A stretch of 64,000 nt of DNA from positions 248,001-312,000 of the forward strand of contig NZ_FNEV01000004.1 of assembly GCF_900100295.1 (NCBI RefSeq). The letters are read 5' to 3'. Below are positions 42,448-50,329 of the stretch, in pieces (positions within the stretch are counted from its first letter, which is position 1; every line of letters begins with the position of its first letter). The notes under the pieces were generated by a model. That model searched no databases, was not told the origin of the DNA, and worked only from the letters and a program-made list of their open reading frames with translations. The position numbers and the translations under genes were made by a program. The stretch is from Salimicrobium halophilum (GTDB lineage: Bacteria; Bacillota; Bacilli; Bacillales; Halobacillaceae).

Positions 42448-43563
42448 TCACTCCTTATTATATGTTGATCGATCGGCTTCTTTTAAAAGTTCATAAAGGA
42501 TCTCCATGCCAAAACATAAGGCAGTCGTATCGAAGGTCATTTCCGGATGATGCAGGCCCGGTTTCAACCCACAGCCAAGACCGATCATCGTCGCTTCGAT
42601 TTCCGGGTGATGATACGTGTAGAAATGAAAGTCTTCGGCTCCCGGAGACTCACAGATCCCGTCCACCGCTTCTTCTCCGGAAACTTTTCCTATGGCCTTT
42701 TCCGCCTTCTGGACGGCTCTTCTATTCACACGTGCTGCAGGAGAAAACTCTTCCAGCGAAAAAGAGATGTCCGCTCCCGTCTCCGATTCAAGACGCTCCA
42801 TCTCTTCCTCCGCCCGGTCCGTCAGTTCATCCAGCCCTTCGTTTGTGTGACAACGGATATCATAAGTCCAGATACATGTAGCAGGGATAGCATTCGACGC
42901 TTCTCCTCCATGGAATTCCGTCACTTTGAACGAAAATGGCTCCTCTATGGAAATACTCCGGAACCGTTCCATAAGTTCAGCAGAAATCTCGATAGGATTA
43001 TTCCCATCTTCCGGCCGGGCGGCATGCGCAGGTGTGCCGGTCACTTTCCCTTTCAAGCTGACGATCGCCCCGTGCCTGATTGCCGGAGCCGCTTTTCCGG
43101 AAGGAACTTCCCGTTCCGGACGCAGGTGGATGCCACCTAGAAACACCACGTTCTTCAGAGCATTGCTATGCATCATTTCAAGAGCCCCGGCAGCGATTTC
43201 CTCCGCGGGCTGGAACAGGAAACGTACAGTATGTGTATACTTCTTCGCTTCTCTTGCTACCCGCAAGGCTGTATGTAGCACCATGGTACTATGGGCATCG
43301 TGACCGCAGGAATGATTGGCACGGACTTCTCCCTTTACTTCCTGTAGTAAAGCGTCCATGTCAGCACGTAGCGCGATGACTTCTTCCTGTTCCCCGGGCC
43401 ATTCCACGTAAAAGCCGTAGTGCCCCGGAAATTCATGAATCTCGTACCCAACCTCCCTGAGTCTTTGTTTCAGGTAAAGGGAAGTTTTCTCTTCTCTGCC
43501 ACTCGGTTCCGCAAGACGATGGAGTTCCTGGTATGTTCTTTCTAGCGTTTGTGTATATTCCAT
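42448..43563 (-). CDS. M20-family amidohydrolase
   Basis: 371 residues from ATG 43563 (AGGGGACAG 6-9 nt upstream; a GTG at 43569 is too near the RBS). Metal-site motifs are ALRADMDALLQE, NHSCGHDAHSTMV and FQPAEEIAAGALEMM, with a dimerisation domain from GAIVSLKGKVTGTPAHAARPEDGNNPIE. This is the aminoacylase/carboxypeptidase Ss1/IAA-amide hydrolase type, removing an acyl or amino-acid group from an amide. Operon RpiR-M20-YjiH suggests use of an N-acylated compound, possibly an amino sugar conjugate. Confidence 0.9.
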   Translation of the reverse strand: MEYTQTLERTYQELHRLAEPSGREEKTSLYLKQRLREVGYEIHEFPGHYGFYVEWPGEQEEVIALRADMDALLQEVKGEVRANHSCGHDAHSTMVLHTALRVAREAKKYTHTVRFLFQPAEEIAAGALEMMHSNALKNVVFLGGIHLRPEREVPSGKAAPAIRHGAIVSLKGKVTGTPAHAARPEDGNNPIEISAELMERFRSISIEEPFSFKVTEFHGGEASNAIPATCIWTYDIRCHTNEGLDELTDRAEEEMERLESETGADISFSLEEFSPAARVNRRAVQKAEKAIGKVSGEEAVDGICESPGAEDFHFYTYHHPEIEATMIGLGCGLKPGLHHPEMTFDTTALCFGMEILYELLKEADRSTYNKE

Positions 43564-43575
43564 AGCCACTGTCCC

Positions 43576-44403
43576 CTATTCCAGATAAATATTCTGATGA
43601 GCATAAAGCATCTCGAGACGCTGCTGTTTCTTGCTCGAAACGTCGTTCTCCTCTTGTTCCGCAAGCCCCTGGACGAGCATTTCAGAGATGGTCATTGCCG
43701 GAGCGATCGAATGATAATCCGTTGTGCGCCCCTCTTCTGTAGTCAGCAGAATATCCGCTTCTCTGCCGAGCGGGGAAAAACGCCAGTTGGTGATGACGAG
43801 GACGGTCGCACCGATTCTTCTTGCGAGAGATAGCAGATCTTTTCCTTCTTTGCGATATCGCGGAAACGAGAAAAGAATAAACAGCGAATCCTCTGTAAGA
43901 TCGCTGAGGTCTTCCACTAGTACACCGGAAGGTTCCGATAGAAATACCCCTTGTTTCCATCGGCGAAGGGAATAATACAACCAGTACCCGGCTGCATAAG
44001 AACTTCCATGACTACCGATATACACTTTATCGGCAGCTTGGAGGGCATCCACCGCTTTCTGCGCATCTACCAGATCAAGTTGCGAAGGTAGGCGCTCATA
44101 AATCTCCTGTTCTTCCCTCACCACTCGCTTGAAGACATCCGCTTCTTCTTCGTTGTCTACTTGCCCCTGGTCCAGCCAGTCTTCACGAATAGTCTGCTGC
44201 ATATCGGAATACCCGCGGAAACCGAGTACATAAGAAACTCTGATTACTGTCGTCTCACTTGTGCCGGCTTCTTTTCCGAGCTCCGACGCTGTCAGGAACG
44301 CACTCTTCTCCTGGTGCTTCATCAAGTAATCCGCGACTTTCTGCTGCCCCTTTGATAACGATGGGTACCACTTCCTGATTATCTGTTCTAACGTTCGCTT
44401 CAC
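43576..44403 (-). CDS. MurR/RpiR-family regulator
   Basis: 275 residues with a GTG start (44403) after GGAAGGGTG. HTH_6 domain: LSKGQQKVADYLMKHQEKSAFLTASELGKEAGTSETTVIRVSYVLGFRGYSDMQ. SIS domain: VYIGSHGSSYAAGYWLYYSLRRWKQGVFL, SFPRYRKEGKDLLSLARRIGATVLVITN. It probably autoregulates its operon through the palindrome at 44480-44496. Second RpiR protein in the window; the two are clearly different in sequence. Confidence 0.9.
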   Translation of the reverse strand: MKRTLEQIIRKWYPSLSKGQQKVADYLMKHQEKSAFLTASELGKEAGTSETTVIRVSYVLGFRGYSDMQQTIREDWLDQGQVDNEEEADVFKRVVREEQEIYERLPSQLDLVDAQKAVDALQAADKVYIGSHGSSYAAGYWLYYSLRRWKQGVFLSEPSGVLVEDLSDLTEDSLFILFSFPRYRKEGKDLLSLARRIGATVLVITNWRFSPLGREADILLTTEEGRTTDYHSIAPAMTISEMLVQGLAEQEENDVSSKKQQRLEMLYAHQNIYLE

Positions 44404-44479
44404 TGAAACACCCTTCCTCTTTTTCGTGAAGTTTTTCCTTCATAATAGTTAATCTACTACATTTTATCCTTCATCGCAA

Positions 44480-44496
44480 TAATTTTCCGAAAATTA
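44480..44496. promoter_or_regulatory. Putative RpiR operator
   Basis: TAATTTTC-C-GAAAATTA is a perfect 17-bp palindrome in the region upstream of the RpiR-M20-YjiH operon. It has the TTTTC/GAAAA form also seen at the RpiR-controlled gntP promoter. Confidence 0.6.
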
Positions 44497-44628
44497 CAAT
44501 AGTATCGGTTTCTCCCTTAGATTACAGGTGAATTTTGATCAAAGAGTTGTGGTATGGTTAAATCAGAAGAAAGCACTACCAGAAAAACAAGATCTCTCTT
44601 ACATAGATTACGAGGAGGAACATTCTTC

Positions 44629-45024
44629 ATGAAAAAACAAGTGAAAGTCGTCGCAGCCATCATTGAAAACGAACACGAAGAAATACTATGCGCTCTCCGC
44701 GCCACAGATATGAGCATCCCGAACATGTGGGAATTCCCCGGCGGAAAAGTCGAAAGCGAGGAATCCCTTCAGGAAGCACTCGAACGGGAAATCGAAGAAG
44801 AGCTCGGCTGCACAATCCAGGCAGGTGACGTCTTCAACAGAAACGTACATGAATATGACAAGTTCATCATAGAGCTCATTGCATTAGAAGCGACGCTCCA
44901 AAAAGGGACCCCTGAACCGAAAGAGCACGCACGGCTCGTGTGGCTGAAGCGAGAGAACCTGCTGTCTCTCGTCTGGGCACCTGCAGACATCCCGGCGGTC
45001 GAAGAGCTTATACCTTCTCCGTGA
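44629..45024 (+). CDS. MutT-type Nudix (deoxy)nucleoside triphosphate pyrophosphohydrolase
   Basis: 131 residues from ATG 44629 (GGAGGAAC upstream; a longer frame from 44554 lacks an RBS). VKVVAAIIENEHEEILCALRATDMSIPNMWEFPGGKVESEESLQEALEREIEEELGC contains the full Nudix box GX5EX7REUXEEXGU and the WEFPGGK of MutT/8-oxo-dGTPases. It cleans oxidised or otherwise abnormal nucleotides. The last 17 bp overlap the 3' end of the convergent PLD-helicase gene. Confidence 0.92.
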   Translation: MKKQVKVVAAIIENEHEEILCALRATDMSIPNMWEFPGGKVESEESLQEALEREIEEELGCTIQAGDVFNRNVHEYDKFIIELIALEATLQKGTPEPKEHARLVWLKRENLLSLVWAPADIPAVEELIPSP

Positions 45025-47818
45025 GTTCGGTGTACAGCTGTTCCGGCAGCCGGTGGTGAAGTTCCAATTGCACTTCGATCGGCTGCTGTCCCTGCCAGGA
45101 GAACGCATCCCCCTGCCCGATGTAAATGTACGGCTCGGTAATCCCGTTTTCGATCTGCTTATATTTTCGGACAAACAGATGGAGCCGAATGCCACGTTCA
45201 CGGTTATAGAGAATATTTTTCCCGCGTTTCGAATCCTGCGTCGTACTGTTCGGCGTTTCCCATTGGAACTGGTCGCGGCTGACGAGCTTATCGTTGTAGT
45301 TGATGCTCTCCTTGATGTACGCTTCTTTGTGCAGATCGATGAACAGAAAGTAATCATTTCCATTCTGCAAAAGCCCGGACCCGCGGAATGCCGAATGACT
45401 CTTTCTGTAATTCGATAACAGCGCGGCATCCGCCATCTGATACTGCTCATACAGTTTGAAATGTGGCAAGCCATAATCACGACTGCCGAATTCCCGTTCA
45501 TACCTGAGCAGCCCGTACTCCAGGACGTCCAGCAAATAAGACCGGTATTCCTCTTTCCCGATAAGCTTATCGAAAAGTACGGTCCGCTCTAAGGTTTCCC
45601 CATCAAAAGAGGCAAGTTTCGGCGTCCGTTCTTTTTCCCCGGAATCGAAAAACTCCTGATTTACATAACGTAATGCGTGATCTACACTATCTGAAGGTAC
45701 CTCATCCACCCATTTTTTCATCTCCTGCTCCGCTTCTTCTATCGTCAGTGAACGTCTGTGAAGAAGCGCTCTTAACACAGCGAAATCGTAACTCCGCTTC
45801 AGCGGCAGCATCGACGACAGCCATTTGAGCGACTTTTCGAATGTATCATCCGCGATCAACGCCTTCAGATGCTCATCCTTCTCAGCAGTAGCTGTAAATT
45901 CAAGATATGTCCTCTTCTTTTTTATGAATGAAACCGGATCTGGTGCATTCTCATATGTATAATAATCCATCAGCCAGTACGGCACGTTCCCGGCTCGAAC
46001 CCGCTTGAATTCCTGATATTGTTCGCGTAAATACTTCATAGACATGAACGATTCCTGATCGATCTGCGTAAGAATCCGTTCTTTCGATATCTCATCCATC
46101 TCGATATGTGTCGCTCCGGGGAGATGAGCAAACCCGGTGGAAATGGCGACTTTCAGACTTTCCTTGTCATAATAACGCTGACCATTCAGCGCGATAGCAA
46201 TCAAGAAAGTCTTTGCGTGATTCCCGATGAAATCGAGCACCGTCAGAAATTCTTTCCCTTCATGCTTACGTAACCCGCGACCTAGCTGTTGGATGAAAAT
46301 GATAGGCGAGTTCGTCGGTCTGAGCATCAGCACCGTATTCACGGAAGGAATGTCTACCCCTTCGTTGAAAATATCGACGGTGAACAGAAACTCTACCTCG
46401 TCCTCCTCTGATTCAAGCCGTTGGATTGCTTCCTGACGCTCGATGCCAGTATTATCCCCATCCAAAGCTAAGCTCGGAATCCCGCGTTTTCGGAACTCTT
46501 CCACCATATACCTCGCATGCTCCCTGCTGGCACAGAAGCCCAGTCCTTTTCTCTTCTCCCCATCGTGACCGTAGAAGTTCATTTTTTTGATAATGAAATC
46601 GACTCGCTCATTCACTTTGAGCCGTCTGGTAATTTCATCGATATCATCGATCGACACATCACTGAGATCTATATCATTGATATCCGTTACTCCGAAATAG
46701 TGAAACGGTACGATGATATCGTCTTCGAGCGCATCATGCAGCCGGACTTCAAGGGCGACGTTCTGATCGAACTGCTCAAAAATCGACTGCTGGTCCCCAC
46801 GCTCAGGCGTTGCCGTCATCCCGAGCGTGAAATCCGCATCAAAATATTCGAATACCTCCTGGTACGTCGGGGCCGTCACGTGATGAGCCTCATCATAAAC
46901 GATGTAATCAAAGGCTTCAGGATCAAACGAATCGTAATGGTTATGTAAAGTTCGTATGTTCGCAAAGAGATAATCCGCCTCGAAATCTTTCTGTGACCCC
47001 GTCAGCAGTCCGAACGAGACATCGAAATTGTGGAGGAGGTACTTGAACGTCTCCTTCGCTTTCTGCAGAATTTCCTCACGGTGTACGACGAACAGAAGAC
47101 GTTTCGGTTGTACGCGACGCACGTCAAAGGCGGACATATACGTTTTCCCCGTTCCTGTGGCCGCAATAACGAGCGCTTTCTCCTCTCCGATCCCCCGCAG
47201 GCGATCCAGATTCTCCATCGCCCTCTTCTGCATCGTATTCGGCGTCACGTAGGAACTTTTTTCAAAGACGAGGGACTCCTGCGTCACTGTCTGCTTCAGG
47301 TTGCGTACGAGTTCTTCGTAGTCGTGCAGAAACTCATCATCGACTTTATTGCTTCTAGCCCACAAACTATCGAACTCTTCAAAAACCCTCGTCATGAATA
47401 CATCATAATCCTTCGATATAAGCTCCACATTCCACTCCACATTACTCTTCAGCGCGTGCTGGGTTATGTTCGAAGAGCCGATGATCACTTTATAATAATC
47501 GTCATACTCAAATATGTATGCTTTCGTATGGAAGCCGGTCTTGTCCGTGATGAACACCTTCGATTCTATCGAAGGAAACTCTCTTAATTTCCGAAGCGCC
47601 CCGGGATCCGTGAAATTCAAATAGGTGGACGTCAGAATCTTTCCTTTGGTCCCTTCCGTTTCCGCTTCTTTCAAGGCTTCTAAAAGCAGTTGCAGGCCAC
47701 TGAAATTGAGAAAAGCGACACTGAAGTAAAAGGCCCGGCACGTTTCAATGGATGATTTCAATTCCTGAAACAAATTACCGGAACCATTATTCACAATAAG
47801 TCGTGGTTCTTTCGACAT
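45008..47818 (-). CDS. PLD nuclease-SF2 helicase-DUF3427 protein (SauUSI-like type IV restriction candidate)
   Basis: 936 residues. N-terminal phospholipase-D-type nuclease domain (~1-160) with FHTKAYIFEYDDYYKVIIGSSN carrying HxK and GSxN. SF2 helicase follows: AATGTGKT, YDEAHH, MTATPER, and FIQQLGRGLRKHEGK. The remaining C-terminal ~350 residues are the DUF3427-like region. This order matches Staphylococcus SauUSI (about 950 aa), an ATP-dependent enzyme that cuts 5-methylcytosine DNA. The target here is unproven. AGAGGTG precedes the ATG. It stands alone, without a methylase, as expected of type IV. Confidence 0.85.
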   Translation of the reverse strand: MSKEPRLIVNNGSGNLFQELKSSIETCRAFYFSVAFLNFSGLQLLLEALKEAETEGTKGKILTSTYLNFTDPGALRKLREFPSIESKVFITDKTGFHTKAYIFEYDDYYKVIIGSSNITQHALKSNVEWNVELISKDYDVFMTRVFEEFDSLWARSNKVDDEFLHDYEELVRNLKQTVTQESLVFEKSSYVTPNTMQKRAMENLDRLRGIGEEKALVIAATGTGKTYMSAFDVRRVQPKRLLFVVHREEILQKAKETFKYLLHNFDVSFGLLTGSQKDFEADYLFANIRTLHNHYDSFDPEAFDYIVYDEAHHVTAPTYQEVFEYFDADFTLGMTATPERGDQQSIFEQFDQNVALEVRLHDALEDDIIVPFHYFGVTDINDIDLSDVSIDDIDEITRRLKVNERVDFIIKKMNFYGHDGEKRKGLGFCASREHARYMVEEFRKRGIPSLALDGDNTGIERQEAIQRLESEEDEVEFLFTVDIFNEGVDIPSVNTVLMLRPTNSPIIFIQQLGRGLRKHEGKEFLTVLDFIGNHAKTFLIAIALNGQRYYDKESLKVAISTGFAHLPGATHIEMDEISKERILTQIDQESFMSMKYLREQYQEFKRVRAGNVPYWLMDYYTYENAPDPVSFIKKKRTYLEFTATAEKDEHLKALIADDTFEKSLKWLSSMLPLKRSYDFAVLRALLHRRSLTIEEAEQEMKKWVDEVPSDSVDHALRYVNQEFFDSGEKERTPKLASFDGETLERTVLFDKLIGKEEYRSYLLDVLEYGLLRYEREFGSRDYGLPHFKLYEQYQMADAALLSNYRKSHSAFRGSGLLQNGNDYFLFIDLHKEAYIKESINYNDKLVSRDQFQWETPNSTTQDSKRGKNILYNRERGIRLHLFVRKYKQIENGITEPYIYIGQGDAFSWQGQQPIEVQLELHHRLPEQLYTELTEKV

Positions 47819-47972
47819 ATAAACACCTCTATTAATGGAAATAATTTGTACTCATCGTATAAGAATTTCCCCTTTTGATCAATGGTAGCGGTTTCCCAGG
47901 CAAAACACTGGATTCGAGATATCTGAACCTATTACAATGTGCTTTGTAACTTACAGACGAGGAGGACTCGAC

Positions 47973-48608
47973 ATGAACGTATTAGTAGTAAAAGCAAATA
48001 ATAGACCGGATGGAATTTCCACAAGAATGTATGACACTTTCCTTGAACAGATAGAAGAAAATCAAGATTTGAATATAACTACGTATGACCTTTTCGAAGA
48101 GGACATGCCTTACTTTGGACAGGACTTATTCAGCGCTATCGGCAAACAGCAGGAAGGCGTTGAACTTAATGATACCGAAGCCCGTCTTCTTCAGGCTAAA
48201 CAGAAAGCGAAAGATCTCGTAGCACAAGCAGATACAATCGTCCTGGCATTCCCGCTGTGGAACTTCACGGTTCCTGCGAAGATGCAGACCTTCATCGACT
48301 ATCTCGCAGAAGCAGGATTCTCTTTCCGCTACACACCGGAAGGTCAGCATCAACCTCTTCTGACAGATAAACGAGTCATTATGCTGAACGCCCGCGGCGG
48401 CAATTATTCCGCTCCGGAAATGCAGCCGGTAGAGATGGCCGTGAATTATGTTCGCAACATTTTCGGAATGCATTTCGGTATGGATATCAAAAAAGAAGTC
48501 GTCATCGAAGGACACAACGCTGACCCGAATGCAGCAGAGACCATCATCAATGAAGGGCTCGAAGAAGTGAAGAAAACGGCACAGACGCTTGCTTATCAGA
48601 ACGCATAG
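47973..48608 (+). CDS. azoR: FMN-dependent NADH:azoreductase/quinone reductase
   Basis: 211 residues from ATG 47973, after GGAGG; an in-frame start at 47937 has no RBS. Flavodoxin-like fold: MNVLVVKANNRPDGISTRMYDTFLE, AFPLWNFTVPAKMQTFIDYLAEAGFSFRYTPEG (the PLWNFxxPAxLK motif of AzoR) and NARGGNYS. It reduces quinones and azo dyes with two electrons and protects against electrophile stress. In B. subtilis such genes answer to HxlR- and MarR-type thiol sensors; no clear operator was identified here. Confidence 0.92.
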   Translation: MNVLVVKANNRPDGISTRMYDTFLEQIEENQDLNITTYDLFEEDMPYFGQDLFSAIGKQQEGVELNDTEARLLQAKQKAKDLVAQADTIVLAFPLWNFTVPAKMQTFIDYLAEAGFSFRYTPEGQHQPLLTDKRVIMLNARGGNYSAPEMQPVEMAVNYVRNIFGMHFGMDIKKEVVIEGHNADPNAAETIINEGLEEVKKTAQTLAYQNA

Positions 48609-48616
48609 AAAAAGCT

Positions 48617-48645
48617 CCATGAGGTCACAGACCTCATGGATTTTT
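48617..48645 (+). terminator. Rho-independent terminator of azoR
   Basis: CCATGAGGT (48617-48625)/ACCTCATGG (48631-48639) followed by ATTTTT. Confidence 0.92.
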
Positions 48646-48750
48646 ACTCGATAGTTTGTGAAATAATGAACGAGGGTATATGAATATAAAGTCCTATAAT
48701 TATGATAAATTTTACAATGGGATGATAATAGATGAAAGGAGGTGCAGCAG

Positions 48751-48948
48751 ATGATCATCAAAGAATTCATTTCAAATCTCGCAATTCTTACCACTGCCCT
48801 ATTCCTCTACACTCAGTGGACCAAGGGGGCGCCTCTTTCACCTGCTGCACCTTTGAAGACGAAAGTTTTCAGCGGGATTATGGGCGGATTGTTAGGCAAT
48901 ATTCTCATGCTATACAGTGTTAACTTCGGGGAACGATTGTGGACTTGA
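48751..48948 (+). CDS. N-terminal fragment of a 5TMR-LYT diguanylate cyclase (frameshifted)
   Basis: 65 residues from ATG 48751 (GGAGG 8 nt upstream), MIIKEFISNLAILTTALFLY then TQWTKGAPLSPAAPLKTKVF and SGIMGGLLGNILMLYSVNFG before a stop at 48946. This is the usual first third of the 5TM-5TMR_LYT sensor domain: two membrane helices and the PLSP...PLK..V..G...GLLG motif. The expected continuation IVDLRQIPLAIVAFYGG is found immediately, but in the -1 frame. See the next entry. Confidence 0.75.
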   Translation: MIIKEFISNLAILTTALFLYTQWTKGAPLSPAAPLKTKVFSGIMGGLLGNILMLYSVNFGERLWT

Positions 48949-49853
48949 GGCAGATTCCCCTCGCTATCGTCGCTTTTTATGGTGGACCGTTTCCTGCTGG
49001 TTTAGCAGGGGCGCTTATTATCGCAGGACGGTTCCTTCTGGGAGTGAACGAATCAGCGATCCTGGCGGGAGTCATGGTAGCGATTATGACGATCGCGGTG
49101 ATTGCCTTAGCCAGATTACCTGTCCGTCGGACGAACAGACTACTCCTTATGGTGACGGCCACCAACTTCATTTTCTCCGGCTTCGCTTTTTATTTACTGA
49201 AGGACGACGCTGTTCTCACCATCGTTCTGTTTGCTTACTGGATAGCTTCTTACATCGGAATTTTCACTGCTTATTATCTCGTGGAATATGAACGCAAGCA
49301 CCAGCGTTTGCTTAATCGATACAAGGATGAAGCTTCAACGGACAGTCTCACGGGCCTCAACAATACAAGGAAATTTGATGAACTATTCAATGAGATTAGC
49401 ATCGAAGCGATGAAAAAAGATGAATCACTGACACTCTTATATGTCGATATCGATCATTTCAAACAAGTGAATGACACGTATGGCCACCCTGAGGGAGATG
49501 AAATACTGGCGGAACTCGGAAAACTTCTTCGTGAAAATGTCCGTTCTTTCGATGTCGTCAGCAGAAATGGAGGAGAAGAATTCTCTGTATTGCTTCTCGA
49601 TGCTTCCCTGGAAAAAAGCCGTTATATCGGAGAACGCGTGCGAAAGAATGTTCAGCTTCACCCCTTCCTTCTAACTACAGGTAAATATATCCACATCACC
49701 GTCTCCATCGGCCTTGCCCACTATAAGGCAACGACTGCCGAGCCGGAACACCTTCTGAAAAATGCGGATAAAGCTCTTTATAAAGCGAAGCGGAGCGGCA
49801 GAAATAAGCTTTGTACGTATGAACCTGAACAATCCGGATCCAGGAGCGGTTGA
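48939..49853 (+). CDS. Diguanylate cyclase, remaining 5TMR-LYT helices plus GGDEF domain
   Basis: 304 residues from a GTG at 48939. About four membrane helices finish the 5TMR-LYT sensor (LRQIPLAIVAFYGGPFPAGLAGALIIAGRFLLG). The GGDEF domain starts ASTDSLTGLNNTRKFDEL, with DIDHFKQVNDTYGHPEGDEIL and active-site SRNGGEEF. It makes cyclic di-GMP. GGGGAA lies 6 nt before the GTG, so it could be translated by coupling to the 65-residue fragment. Otherwise a one-base loss near 48935 has broken the gene. Confidence 0.85.
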   Translation: MDLRQIPLAIVAFYGGPFPAGLAGALIIAGRFLLGVNESAILAGVMVAIMTIAVIALARLPVRRTNRLLLMVTATNFIFSGFAFYLLKDDAVLTIVLFAYWIASYIGIFTAYYLVEYERKHQRLLNRYKDEASTDSLTGLNNTRKFDELFNEISIEAMKKDESLTLLYVDIDHFKQVNDTYGHPEGDEILAELGKLLRENVRSFDVVSRNGGEEFSVLLLDASLEKSRYIGERVRKNVQLHPFLLTTGKYIHITVSIGLAHYKATTAEPEHLLKNADKALYKAKRSGRNKLCTYEPEQSGSRSG

Positions 49854-49876
49854 AATCGCGCCTGGATTTTTGTTTT
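49838..49876 (+). terminator. Terminator overlapping the end of the GGDEF gene
   Basis: ATCCAGG-A-GCG (49838-49848)/CGC-G-CCTGGAT (49857-49867), then TTTTGTTTT. The stem includes the last codons of the gene. Confidence 0.85.
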
Positions 49877-49903
49877 AATTTTCAAATTCTTCTCTCTTCT
49901 CCA

Positions 49904-49933
49904 TTGACAAATGGATCATTCCCTTGCTATGAT
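49904..49933 (+). promoter_or_regulatory. Strong promoter upstream of the tandem S-boxes
   Basis: -35 TTGACA (49904-49909), 18 bp, -10 TATGAT (49928-49933) with an extended TGC before it. It is the best sigma-A match in the window and starts ~20 nt before the first riboswitch. Confidence 0.85.
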
Positions 49934-49960
49934 AGCCATTAATTCCATATCGGACGTATT

Positions 49961-50060
49961 CTTATCCAGAGAGGTGGAGGGACTGGCCCTGCGAAGCCCG
50001 GCAACCGCTACAATGTAGCAAGGTGCCAAATCCTACTGAGCGTTTGCTCGGGAAGATAAG
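49961..50060 (+). ncRNA. SAM-I (S-box) riboswitch, first copy
   Basis: CTTATCCAGAG, GGTGGAGGGACTGGCCC, GCCCGGCAACC, AGGTGCCAAATCC and closing AAGATAAG (50053-50060) reproduce the S-box consensus, including the P1 stem CTTATC/GATAAG. The P3 arm GCTAC/GTAGC and P4 arm are intact. SAM binding should stop transcription at the terminator 20 nt downstream. Confidence 0.96.
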
Positions 50061-50078
50061 AGAAATTTAGATTTCTTG

Positions 50079-50109
50079 CCTCTCTACTCATCCAGTGGAG
50101 AGGTTTTTT
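50079..50109 (+). terminator. Terminator of the first S-box
   Basis: CCTCTC-T-ACT (50079-50088)/AGT-G-GAGAGG (50094-50103), then six T. Confidence 0.9.
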
Positions 50110-50124
50110 AATTGAATAGCATTT

Positions 50125-50221
50125 CTTATCCAGAGTGGCGGAGGGACTGGCCCTACGATGCCCGGCAACCTATCAGAAAGATAAGGTGCCAAATCCAGCA
50201 GGTATATTCCTGGAAGATAAG
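50125..50221 (+). ncRNA. SAM-I (S-box) riboswitch, second copy
   Basis: CTTATCCAGAG, GGCGGAGGGACTGGCCC, GCCCGGCAACC, AGGTGCCAAATCC and AAGATAAG (50214-50221). All conserved SAM-I core segments are present. The P3 arm is different (CTATC/GATAAG) from the first copy, yet still paired. It starts 16 nt after the first terminator. Confidence 0.96.
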
Positions 50222-50231
50222 TCGAGACATC

Positions 50232-50263
50232 CTCTTCTTATCTCCAAGTAAGAAGAGTTTTTT
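50232..50263 (+). terminator. Terminator of the second S-box
   Basis: CTCTTCTTA (50232-50240)/TAAGAAGAG (50249-50257), then seven T. The thiolase start is 67 nt further. Confidence 0.92.
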
Positions 50264-50329
50264 TATTAATGAAATGCGGAAGATGCCGCTTAGATCTAAT
50301 ACATACACAGATACGAAAGGATGATCACC

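Noticed and set aside
48656-48671. Rex-like TTGTGAAATAATGAAC before the diguanylate cyclase
   Set aside because: Only one half-site matches and the TTCACAA half is missing. Such a half-site is likely by chance in AT-rich DNA.
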